NCBI GenBank assembly: GCA_026120185.1
Contig: JANUWF010001481.1
Location: 186,001-250,000 of the forward strand
Length of the DNA: 64,000 nt
DNA from: Voacanga thouarsii
Taxonomy: Eukaryota > Streptophyta > Magnoliopsida > Gentianales > Apocynaceae
Direction: 5' to 3'
Shown: in pieces, positions 21,362 through 31,550 of the stretch
Layout: each line of letters opens with the position of its first letter
How positions within the stretch are numbered: the first letter of the stretch is position 1
Position numbers and translations under genes: made by a program
Notes under the pieces: generated by a model
The model's database searches: none
What the model saw: the letters and a program-made list of their open reading frames with translations, nothing else
Told to the model about the DNA's origin: nothing

Positions 21362-23323
21362 CTTGGAAATGGGAGGAGTTGGTGTTTCATGCTTCCTTTT
21401 TGATCGACGTAACAGGGACAGGACCTCAACTTCTTTTTCCTTCTCCTCCGGGACAACGGGAGCAGCAGCAGTAGTTTTTTGCACCAAGGGAGTACGTAAG
21501 GCCGACATTATTGTAGGACTTACAGGGTGTTTTACCTGTTTCCTTTCTTAGCAGATGGTGGTTCAGGCAAAGAGGTGGCCGGCCCAGGAATCCGTAGAAG
21601 CTAGACGCCTATGGGAGCAAAGAATAGGGCCCCACTTAGTAGTCTCCACCATAAATTGAAGTTCGGATAAGTCTCCAATACCACCTGGAAAGATTTAAAT
21701 TCAAAAGACCTTAAGATGGCCTGGGTGCTTTCGGCTAAGGCTTGTACGTCTTCAGCCGATAGCACCGGTTTCACGGAGAAAAAAGAAACGTGCCCCAGAT
21801 CTACGGGGATGTCTTGTATCAGCCAAAATTGATGGGAGAAGCAGTGGGGGTTGTACCTCTCACAAGAGGTCTTAGCACTCCGAGCTCCAGGCTTGGCCCC
21901 CAGAAGAATTTTTCGAGGACACAGAATTCGGGCCCATAGAGTTTCTTGTGTTGCTTCGGGGCTTTCCGACAAGCCTTTCAACCAAAAGGGGCCTTCTTGG
22001 CGAGCAGCATACGGAAAGAAAATAGAAACATGGAAGTCTCGACATTGGTAAAGATACGAGACGATGGTTTCGGCAGAAGTAGTATTCATGGGGACCCGAA
22101 GCAGCCGATAGCCGGTCGCTCATTTAGAAGGGGTCCGCCTGGGCTCCTGTGATTCGACTAACGCCAAAGTTGGGCAGATACTGGTACAGCCAAAGTTGAG
22201 CAATCTAGAGCGGGCCCCCAAGGTTGGTCGGATCTTCCCTAGCGGCAAGGGCAGTCATCAGCTGATTTATGGTATGATAGACCAAGGCGAGGACCAGAGA
22301 GGCAAGGTCACAGCGCCCTTTACTCCTTAAGAGAGCCGATACATAGTATCGGTACTTGTTGTTGACCCCGGCAGAATGGGAGCAGACAATATACTTACAT
22401 AACCAAAGCCATAGAAAGGCCGCTTGTTCTTGGCTTGAAGAAGTATCCTCCACCCCTCTTTGAGCATTGATGAAGTTGCCATATGAAAAGGAGGCCTTGT
22501 CCAGATGAGCCTCAATAGCTTGGTAAGTTTTTTTCATCATGGAGCCTCGAAATCTCATTGCCTTCACATTGGAAGCTGATGATGGTGTAGATGTCAAGAA
22601 TGGTAGGGGAAAACATCCCGTGTGAAAAGATGAAGCCGTTTATCGTCGAGGACCAAAAGGGAAGAATGGCGGTGAACAGATTACGGTCAAATGCCATCTC
22701 GAAGTTGGTCATCATGATGGCGTCCAAAATTCCCCATTGTGCCCAGATGGTCCCAAATCAGGCATAACAACAGTCCTGCCATTCTCTGTAGTTCTTGAGC
22801 TTGCGGGGCCAATAACGAAAAGAGGAGGGAAGATTGGTGGTTGTAAAAGTATCCTATTGCAGAGGGAAAGTAAAATCGGCAGGTAAAATAAACCGCAGGT
22901 ATTCAGTGGTAACTTCTGCAGGCAAGAGACGTGGGCCCAAGGTAAACAGGCTAGCATCGGCTTGGACCGGGGACAGAATGTTCTTATCAGTAGGGGTTGC
23001 CATCGCAATGTTGTTTTTTTACTGAAAGAAAATTTGCAGTTCACAGGAAATTATGGCAAAAAGATAAAGGATCGATGAATCACTCAAGCAGTAGAATTCT
23101 AAAGAAGATAGAAGTCATAGGAAGTGAGGAGTTCCGATTGGGGACCACTGCTATTTAAAAAGGAAGTTTGAAATTGGGCCGTCCGCGGGTTAAGGCCGAG
23201 GCACCACAAATATTCCATAACATTCGGGACGTTTCAATTTTGTCAGAAAAAGAATGGCTGCCATTAATAGTTGTACGATTCCCATCATTTCGCTGACTCA
23301 TGCCCGCTGAAACAACGGGACTC

Positions 23324-23330
23324 GGGGGGG
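23324..23330 (+). other. G2 polypurine tract
   Basis: A run of seven G immediately before CATG and the 3' LTR start. This is the position where plus-strand priming occurs in LTR elements. Confidence 0.75.
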
Positions 23331-23334
23331 CATG

Positions 23335-24038
23335 TGTTGACATCAACTTTGCCAAGCCAACACAACGGTTACTTTGACCCGATGCCGATTCGATAAGTTG
23401 GAACGAGCTGATAAAGTCAACATTTCAAGCAGCCGGCAGTCATGGTCAACATTGGCACCACTGAGCCGATAAGAAGGAAAACAAATTCCTGATCTTTCGG
23501 CGCAAGAATTCTGCACGATCGTTGGGAGCACTCTTTGGCCGGAAGAAACTCAACGATCTGTTAGTGGCTCGATTGCAGCAAGTATAAAATGGGAGCATTG
23601 CCCAGAACCGAACACATCAATCAAACCATCAACCAACAATATTCAATTTCTTCTACTTTGTCATCATTTACAGCTTTTTAGTCTAGGATTTCAATTCCTT
23701 AAAGCTTTCTTATTACTTTGTTATAGCTTTCCTTTACAGCTTTATTTCCAATTTTTCCTTACAGCTTTCTGTTCTACTTTCGAATATTAGACCCTTTTTT
23801 GTACTTTCCTTTAAACAAGTTAATACAAGTATCATCAGTCTATTACCCCAAAAAAGTCCTTCCGTTGAGCATTTTCAACTGACTTTCTTGAACCATTTCT
23901 ATAGTAAGTTCAAGGAACCTGGTCCCTGATTCAAAAGAGATTTGATACCATTTTTTGTTTCGCCATATCAGATCGTTTGTGTTTATCGGAAATGAAGCCG
24001 ATTCCCGTTTGCATCGGCTCCTTATTTTGACAACAACA
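23335..24038 (+). repeat. G2 3' LTR
   Basis: 704 bp from TGTTGACATCAAC to CAACAACA, followed by TSD ATAGC. It carries the uninterrupted GTTTGCATCGGCTCC site that is split in the 5' LTR, and a TATA box at 23583-23589. Confidence 0.95.
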
Positions 24039-24043
24039 ATAGC

Positions 24044-24852
24044 ACACACCATAAATTCAATGAAATCCCAAAAAAAGTGAAAAAGTCAAGGATTTAGTAG
24101 TTTTATTGAAAAGAATCACAAAAGCTTTTCACAACTGCAACTACCAAGTCATGAATCCAAAAACACCAAAGTATCTCCTAATTACAACATCAACTATACA
24201 AACCAACTATCTCCATAATTTATTCACTACTACTTCAATTAGATTTTCAACCTTTACAAGATATGGTACAACAACAAACAAAACTACCAACATAAGGCTT
24301 CGATCCTCAACATCGAATTCTCAAAACTCTAACACCCATACAAAAACAATGAAACCAATCCTATTGTACAACAACCAATCATAAATAGTTGTTATACAAT
24401 AAGATCTCCTTAACAACAATAACAATAGCCCATTATAACAACATTTCTATACTAAGAATACTAACACAATAACAAATACACACTTCTCGAATAGCAATAA
24501 TAAATATACAACAAGGCTATATACAAAAGCCAACAATCCACTATACATATACAATTTCCCAATATAGTAACATACAACAATTTCAAAAATACTAATAATA
24601 TAACAAATATAATGATACAATACATTGGAACCTATAATAATTTATTCATCTCAAAGACTAGAAACAAAGAATTAAAACAACATACAAAGAAGGTATAAAA
24701 AGGAAAAGAAGGCTATATACAAGTAATGGTTAGTGTATATGCAATTAGAGAAACAAATATTTACATAGTAATTACAAATATATACATAGCTAAATCAACA
24801 AGACTTAAAATTTTCATGATATTACAAATCACCGGCAATAGTATCAAAAACT
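24044..24852 (-). other. A body, non-coding, right part
   Basis: A/T-rich non-coding sequence that continues the body of A after the G2 insertion; it aligns with 35325-36110 of B. No gene seen. Confidence 0.6.
24831..24846 (-). other. A primer binding site, decayed tRNA-Asp type
   Basis: On the minus strand this reads TGATACTATTGCCGGT, against TGGCGCCGTTGCCGGGGA expected for tRNA-Asp. It stands a few bases inside the LTR end at 24853, as in B. Several changes make it inactive. Confidence 0.6.
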
Positions 24853-26077
24853 TGATGGTCGATTTTGCGTGCATTGGAATTACTATGAACAATTTTCAAT
24901 TTAAAATACTAATCACTAAAACCACATATATAGGCAAGTGTACCCATCACATAGTGTAGGGAATAGCATGTATCGAATCCACGAGAACTTAGCAATTACT
25001 AATTCTTTCCTCTAATCTCATTGTCTAGCCAAAATAAATGAAGATATAAGGTAAATAAAACCAACTACACTAAACTAAACTACTACAATGGATAGTACAT
25101 CGGACCCACACTAGAAAAGTCACATGGATCTTCAAGAAGTAAATATACAAGAAAAGGTATGTAAAAGAAAAAATCCCCTCAAAACATGTCAACTAAAGAG
25201 ATTATCACTAAATTCATCAAATCCCACTCAAACACCGGTATGAGTTTTCAAGAATATACCTCACTTCTCTTGAGTTATGAAATTTATTTCCTAAGGCTCA
25301 ATTAATTAGTTCCTCTACCTAACTAACCTAACCTAAGGAAGCATTACACTCACTCATCACCCAAAAGGTACTTGGAAGCTCTAATATCCATATCTCCAGG
25401 CAATATTGAAAACCCATTAACTACCAAGTTCTAATCCTTCAACCTCTTTCTCGAGTTAATCAATGGAAAACAAACATTGGACTAATTAATTTGTTGTTCA
25501 ACTCCTAACCCATCTCTCGAAATCATTAAGAGTGAACCAATCAATTGAATAAACCAATCAAGTCCAAACAATCAATCCAACACAATAATGCCCAAATAGT
25601 CAAATACAAGAGTAGGAATTCAATCAACCATATTAACAACTCAATACAAGAACATAAGTTAGGGTTCATCCCTCAAATAAAATTAAAATTATATAAATCT
25701 CAACATTGTGAAGCGTAATACAAAGAAAAAGAGAGGACTTCATTCATAGATATGATCTTGAACTCCTTCTTCCTTGGATTTCCTTCAACAACCCCTTCTT
25801 CATCTCCTTACTTCACGAAGCTCCTCTTATTCTTGGTGATTCTTTGAGCCCCCTATGAGATCCCTTGATTGCTAGCCAACCAAGGATTTGTTTCTAGGGT
25901 TTATAATATATATATAGTGAAAAGTGAAGAAAACTAAAAATATGCATTGAGTTTGGGAAGTTCCCAGGGAAGTTCCCTAGGCCACTAGGTTGTCCAGAGA
26001 ATTTTCCTGGGTCGCCAAGTCTCCACCTGGGCACAGTTAGGAATGAAAAAATATAATACATACATATACATTTAATT

Positions 26078-26115
26078 AGGCGGCCTAGGGAAGTTAAGCT
26101 TTCCTAGGCTGCCAT
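26078..26115. repeat. Hairpin unit in A LTR
   Basis: GGCGGCCTAGGGAAG followed by TTAAG and CTTTCCTAGGCTGCC: two 15-nt arms complementary at 13 positions. It is one of the repeated modules shared with the B LTRs. Confidence 0.75.
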
Positions 26116-26140
26116 CTAAAAACTATATATATACAACTAG

Positions 26141-29100
26141 TGTGAAACCCCAGTTGAAACCAACCTTAGAGTAAAGGGGTTGGGATGCATATCATAATTT
26201 CTTGCATGCATAACTATATTTTTATATGGTTTTTATGTGCTTTAGATATGTGATTTATAGCTTAGAAGGCTTAATCGTGTGTATTGAATAAGAAGGGTAA
26301 AATGGTAATTTTTTCTTGAGGTGGAAATAGGGAGAGAACTTGATGATTAAATAGGAAAAATATTTGGGAGAGAAAGCAAGAACAAGAGTTGTTGTGGTTT
26401 AGTGGTTAGAGCTTAGGAATTAATTCTTGAGGTCAAATTCCATCATTGGAGTTTTAGCATGATTAAATTTTTATTTTTGTTGGGAAGGCTATATTTCGAC
26501 CTTGTATGCTTTAGGGAAGAGTAGGGGTGTTGCCCTAAGGGAGACATGATGGGAATGTCCTAATCCTACTCTTGTGCCCTACAAAAATTCCTAAGGGATT
26601 TATACCCTTCTTGATCTCTAGCTTTCCTTAATTCTTAATCAATTAGGTTGAGTAATTTACCTAAGCCATTTTGTTTCCAGAAAATTCCAGCAAGGTTCTG
26701 TGAGGTTTAGGTTTCGAAAATGGCTATGAATGAGTTATCTTGTGACCAAAAATGGGAAGGAGTTTTGGGGAGGTTCCCAAGAGAATCAATCTCCATGGTT
26801 GAACCTTCAAAACTCCAACCTAACTGTGTTCATTTCCTTCATGTTGTAAACTGAAATTTTTCCAGCTTCTTGTTCAGTTCAAGTGTCGCAAATTTCAGCC
26901 ATATTTTTCTCTCAAATGCTGCTAGAAAAATGGCCATTTCACTTAACTTGAAGACTGAAAATCTTAGCTAAAACCGAGCTACACAAAATCTGTGCAAACC
27001 AAAAAATTTTCTGGGCAACTTTCGCAGCTTTGGTGAACGTAAACCAAGCTGTTTCTTCCAGTTTTTCACCCAGCATCTTAGCCACGTTTTTCCTCCATAA
27101 AGAAGGCTGGAAACCAGCCTTGAAAGATCTCTGAATACCCCTTCAAATCTTTTGCAAGCTGACTGGAAAATGACAGCAAAATCTGCCCAGAAAAGTTCCA
27201 GCAAACTTGCGAAATCTGTTCAAGATTTTTCTAGCCTTGCTTCTTCTTCAGCCTTGTCCGAAACCTCCACCATTTTTTTGGTACAAACTCCCCTTGAACA
27301 TCCATGAACTGAGCTTCATCATCTTCCCTAGCATTTTGCTTGAAAACCAGTCCATGGCTGCTCCTAAAATATCTCCATCAATCCCTCCAATCAAGCCATT
27401 GATTGGAGACCAAAATTCCAGCAATCATATTCAGTAAATTACAATAAATCATCCCTCAAACAACCAGAAATCCCTTCACCATTGTACTCCGTATTTTCGG
27501 CCACCATTAAACTCCTTCAAACAGCTTTCATCCTAGAAAAAAAACCCTGATCAACCAGTCGGCCATTAGAGCTTCGAAAAGCTCTCCATTGACCAAGATT
27601 TTCTTACCATATTTTGTTTCCAAAATTGATTCCCTAAAATATTCTTTTTGGATTTCAAACAACCAGCCTTCCTTTTCCTCCCAAATTAGAAAATTCAATT
27701 ACCAAAAGCTATTCAAACAATTCAGCCACTCTCTTCTGCAGAATTTCGGCCAGCTTCAACCAAATCCTTTCCATTCTCTCCAAACCAAGAACATCAAGAA
27801 CACCTACTAGCCTTCTCACGCCTAAGACCATTCCCAAACCTCTCCAATATTTTCCAAAAACTCCAGATCACACCTACTCAACCCCTTGAAACCACTTCTG
27901 CAATTGTTAACATCAAATACCGAAATCAAAGTCTCTCTTTTGGATTAAAAAATCAGTATTTTTGGGAAGGCTCAAGAACACCTTCAAGGTAAGCATGATC
28001 AATCACCTCCATCTTCTCTCATCTTCAACTCCTAATGAAAATATGTATATATAAACCATACTAATGAATTCTCTTTTTCTCTTTTCTCTCTCTCTCTCTC
28101 TCTTTGCTGAATGGTTACTTCAACCATGGCCATATTTTCTTCTTCTCTCTTATCGGATCAAGTCTCCTAAGAGTAAGGATTCCTTCGAAACTGCTTCAAG
28201 GTAGGCATCAATCAAGTAAGCCTCTTCAACATTCTCTTTAAATTCTAGATTTATGTCTCTAGGATAATATTGGAAGGAGATGGATTATGATTAGGGTTCG
28301 AGCATGTGTTGTTGTGATGAGTTGAGATTGAAGCATGAATAAATGTGAGTATGATGGATATGGGATTGATGCATGAGTTGATTGTCTTGGTTGATTGTCT
28401 GGCGTTTTTAGGGTTTTGTTGCAGGCTCTTCATGTCATGAGTAGTATGATTAAATAGGCATGTTAGATATTATGTCACCTTTGGTGAATAGGGTTTATGT
28501 TCATGTATTCTTGTTAAGGCCGTGATTATGTTTATGTTAGGAGAATTTGGATAATGTCTTGGTAGATTTGGATCTATGTTTTTTATTCTTGATTTGGATG
28601 TTTTGATGATTGGTGTGGAGTATATGTTCATGATTGTGGTTAGCAAGTGGAAATGTGATCATGACCTTGTTGTCCCTAAGCTAATTTTATTTTATCAATG
28701 AAATGATTAATACTATAACTTCTTCTAGTAAATTTCGAAAACCCTAGGAAAGGTGGATTTGGACTATTATATATAAAATAAGGATATTTTAGTCAAATAA
28801 ATGATAGCTTTTATTAAAGAAATAAAATGTATAGATATTATATAAAATAATAATATTAAATAAAGTCTTTTATATAAATAATCATAATAAGTAAAATATT
28901 AATTTTGTAAGTCTTATATTCATAAATACTATTAAATTTTATTTATTGTCTTTTAATCAAAACCTATTAAAATTTACTTACAACTAATTTTAGTTACTAA
29001 TTATTTTCTAACAATTAATTATTAATAGATTATTATTTTACATAATACCACCTAGGACCCTTCATCAAATAAAATCTAATTTATTTATTAGTACCTATTT

Positions 29101-30381
29101 CCCAAAACCCTAATTATTTTAATATCAAACTAGACTTATCTTATGAACCATTTATTTATTATCTAGCCTTAAAGCTTGGGACACTAGGATCATGTTTGTA
29201 GCAAGTTGAGCTAGAATTATTTGTGAAAGTGAATTTTGGCTTGAGTTTAATTATGGCTCATGTTTAACCTAGGCGGGGTTAGGTCAGCTGTTGGAGACCT
29301 TTATTTTGAGTAAGGATCAGGTAAGTTCCTACATAAAACTTGTTTAATGTAAAATGGTTATTATGGCAAGCCAAATGTGGAGTGCATGGACACTCACTTC
29401 TGTAAAGGCAATTGAGGATTGTCTCCTTATTCATTTTAGTCAAACAAATTATTTGAAAATCAATAAGCAATATTACACAAACCCTAAACTCTTTCTAAAA
29501 CCAACTTTGTCCCAAACTTTGGAAATCCTTAATTGCCATTTTCAAGTGGAGCTATGTTTTATTCAGTTTTCTCCCAAGTGGGATAAATTACGTTGAGTAC
29601 TCAATGAGGGTGGACTGCTAGGAGTAGTCTTTGATGGGCTAGGGAAAGTCTCTCAGTAGGTGGCCACCTCTGAGGGGTAAGTCCTTCCCTGATAAGATAT
29701 CAGTTCAGTAGGTCGCGCCAGTCCGAGCTAGCAGTTTTCAGTCAAGTGGACTGTGTGTTACCGAAATGGACAACCGGTTTTGTTTGGGTGTAGAGATAGA
29801 GGAGTATCTCACCTGTTAAGCCGATCACCTACTTTTTGTCAGTCACAAAGTGTGGCATTCTGACCGTTGTATGGTTATGGGGCCCAACGTGTGGTAACCC
29901 ATGACCACCCTTTTGAGTGGTTGATTTATTTGTACATGTATGGTTGGAAAAGCCAAAACACCACTCTTGGTTTTGATTATTGTTTATTGCTTGCCAGTAT
30001 TTTTCTTATGAAATTCTTACACCTTGCATTCATGGACTGTTTTCACTGAACCCCTAAAGTACAGACGGACTTACTGAGATTTTTATCTCACCACACTTTT
30101 TACCATGATTTCAGGTCGATCCTGCTGTGGGGATGAGTAGCTAGTGTTGTCTACCTTGGAAGAGATTTTGTTATCTATTTTTATGTAATGCTTCGGGGAG
30201 TTAAGAGTGAATAATTTTTATTCTGGATTTGTTTTGAATTCTTGGATTGTAATAAGTTTTAAGTTTAAAGTATTGTTTTTATTCTATTATTTTGATTGTG
30301 TGACCTAGTTATAAAGACCCCTTATCCTTTGGATGGGGCGACATCCCCAGCTCTGTTGGGCCTAGGTAGCGGGGTGTTACA
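26141..30381 (+). repeat. Solo LTR, 4.2 kb, nested in A LTR
   Basis: Starts TGTGAAACCCC, ends GCGGGGTGTTACA, with a perfect TSD ACTAG (26136-26140 and 30382-30386). The right 1.1 kb (29270-30381) matches, in reverse complement, element E at 52161-53290, so both belong to one family. It holds the TTATAAAGACCCC...GGGGCGACATCCCC end block at 30310-30350 and a short (CT)n at 28085-28106. The open frames inside are not protein-like. Neither PBS nor pol is present. Confidence 0.9.
26395..26441 (+). other. tRNA-like A-box/B-box pair inside solo LTR
   Basis: TGGTTTAGTGGTTAGAGC resembles a tRNA D-arm with Pol III A box, and GGTCAAATTCC 36 nt later resembles a B box / T-arm. No cloverleaf with a complete acceptor stem could be drawn. 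It may be a decayed tRNA or SINE head; not claimed as a gene. Confidence 0.3.
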
Positions 30382-30452
30382 ACTAGCAACTAACCAAGCA
30401 GCCTAGGGAAGTTAAGCTTCCTTGTGCCACCATCTACTATTACTACTACTAC

Positions 30453-30453
<1 letters not shown>

Positions 30454-30510
<57 letters not shown>
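30454..30510 (+). repeat. (AC)n microsatellite
   Basis: About 28 AC repeats in the A LTR, between two hairpin units. The minus strand reads (GT)n. It is a simple slippage product; B has no equivalent at the matching site. Confidence 0.95.
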
Positions 30511-30513
<3 letters not shown>

Positions 30514-30851
30514 GCACACAACTAGGTGGCCTAAGGAAGTTAAACTCCTCTTGGCTGGCAAAATTCTGGAACATATACAATAGAAAAAAAAATGCTAGGT
30601 GGCCTAAGGAAGTTAAGGTTCCCTTAGCCACCCCTGTTCTTGCTCTAGGCTGCCTCTTGTGTAATTCTTCAATGGTTCTTTATTTTTGCTCCATTTTCCT
30701 CCTTTTCAACTTTATTATCTTAAATTAGCTTTTTCTTCATTTCCTACAAAATGAGCACGAAATGGATATGGTGAGTAGTGATTTAAACAAGAATTTATCA
30801 CAATCAAAGCACAAAAATAATAGAAAATATGTATACGATGAGACCTCATAA

Positions 30852-31550
30852 TACTCCTGGGGTACAGAATGCTGGAATGATGACAACTTTTTTAATAACT
30901 CAATTCCCTGCGAATCAAGTAATGCCTATTTTTGGAGGACAACTCCCAGATGGCAACATGCACGAAGGTTTAACTGGGCAATTCCTAACTAGGAACCCTG
31001 GGATCGCAGTGCCTCATAGCATCGAGACATGGACATCCAATTTTCCAAACCAAAAAGTACATGCTACTGAGGCTTGTCCAAATCAATTTAGGCCATAACC
31101 TCTAGGAGTGATGTAATAACCAGCCATCCAATGAAGCATGATATATCTGTAGGGAAGTAGCTAATAGATTGATTCCCAGGCTATTGTGGATAAGTTGAGA
31201 AGGCAGTTTATCTTAAACATAATTGGAATAGATAGGCCCACCTATGGGAAACTGTATCCGAGTGTATTAACTTAGTCTTACCTTACCTGAAGGTTTCAAA
31301 GTCCCAAATTTCACAACTTTTTAAAGACACAATGATAAGACTACCATAGAGCATATTAGAAAATTTATAGACCAGTGTGTGAGTATTATAAACTTCAGTT
31401 GTTTCTTTTGTCATTAACTAGTGTTGCTTTCTCCTGGTACATGAATTTATTACTGAATTCTGTCCATACATGGGTTAAAATGGAACGCCTATTTCATATC
31501 ATATTCTATTGGCCAATTCTAAAACTTTCAATAGCCGACTTGCTGGCCAT
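30852..31550 (+). pseudogene. D gag, N-terminal fragment
   Basis: Start of the oldest Tat-type element. An open stretch reads TPGVQNAGMMTTFLITQFPAN (from 30852), similar to the Pro/Met-rich N-terminus of G2 Gag, and a second one reads LTSVAFSWYMNLLLNSVHTWVKMERLF...LSIADLLAI, matching LTGAAFTWYANLVHNSVYSWADMERMF...VSIADLLAI of G2. Several stops and shifts lie between. The gene is cut at 31550 by element B and resumes at 39668; its 5' end is lost at the A junction. Confidence 0.8.

Larger units (their letters stand above)
20242..23003 (-). pseudogene. G2 antisense gene: plant-mobile-domain (PMD)-like protein with coiled-coil tail
   Basis: Opposite to pol and downstream of it lies a gene of about 2.7 kb. 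From ATG at 23003 (MATPTDKNILSPVQAD) one frame reads FWSSTINGFIFSHGMFSPT near 22660-22600, the PMD W-x(n)-F-x-F-x-x-G-x-x-xPT signature. After a 1-nt shift comes SSSQEQAAFLWLWLCKYIVC...KYRYYVSALL...LASLVLALVYHTINQL, the second half of the PMD fold. A third block, 22089-21601, reads CRDFHVSIFFPYAARQEGPFWLKGL. The last blocks are a Lys/Arg-rich linker (21508-21362), an intron and a coiled-coil exon. In-frame stops occur at several points of the PMD part. PMD proteins are domesticated or element-borne in plants; the role in the element is unknown. Identification is by eye from motifs. Confidence 0.75.
9816..24038 (+). mobile_element. G2: Tat-lineage Ty3/Gypsy element, full length but dead
   Basis: Both LTRs, PBS, gag, protease, RT, two RNase H domains, integrase, an antisense gene and PPT are all present, flanked by a perfect TSD ATAGC (9811-9815 and 24039-24043). 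About 14.2 kb as it stands, 10.9 kb without the 3.3-kb solo LTR nested in the 5' LTR. The second, archaeal-type RNase H before integrase and the extra antisense gene after pol are features of the Tat lineage. The LTRs (701 and 704 bp after removing the insert) are the same length and alike along their length. The coding frame carries many stops and several frameshifts. It is inserted in A, so is younger than A. Confidence 0.93.
8711..30851 (-). mobile_element. A: non-autonomous Athila/Tat-type element, 3' part missing
   Basis: Minus-strand element without coding capacity. Its body (8711-9815 and 24044-24852) is homologous to the body of element B: both share, for example, the segment ending in CATGCCCAATATCTAAGT (8899-8917 and 34408-34425). 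In minus orientation it reads 5' LTR (30851-24853), a decayed tRNA-Asp primer site, then body; the 3' LTR and about 0.85 kb of body that B retains are absent at the 8711 junction with G1. It is interrupted by G2 (TSD ATAGC) and by a 4.2-kb solo LTR (TSD ACTAG). The sequence at 9160-9200, read on the minus strand, has the GAGGACATTG...TTTAAGTGTGGGA string typical downstream of pol in Athila/Tat elements. Confidence 0.72.
24853..30851 (-). repeat. A 5' LTR, split by a 4.2-kb solo LTR
   Basis: Minus-strand LTR of about 1.75 kb without the insert. It aligns along its length with both LTRs of B, e.g. the block from TACCCATCACATAGTGTAGG (24932) and the block ending GTATACGATGAGACCTCAT (30830-30849). 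It carries several hairpin units (25958-26020, 26080-26115, 30395-30436, 30525-30565, 30596-30640). Its outer end at 30851 adjoins D gag. Confidence 0.75.

Noticed and set aside
26968..27204. 78-codon minus frame in the 4.2-kb LTR, some resemblance to a basic host peptide
   Set aside because: No known motif, not present in E as far as visible, and composition matches the surrounding LTR.
26141..30381. A full non-autonomous element with two LTRs rather than a solo LTR
   Set aside because: I saw no pair of long direct repeats, PBS or PPT inside, and its right part matches E as terminal LTR sequence. A dot plot would settle it.
30449..30631. 60-codon minus frame with a long CV(CV)n repeat
   Set aside because: It is the (AC)n microsatellite read as protein; no start context or homology.
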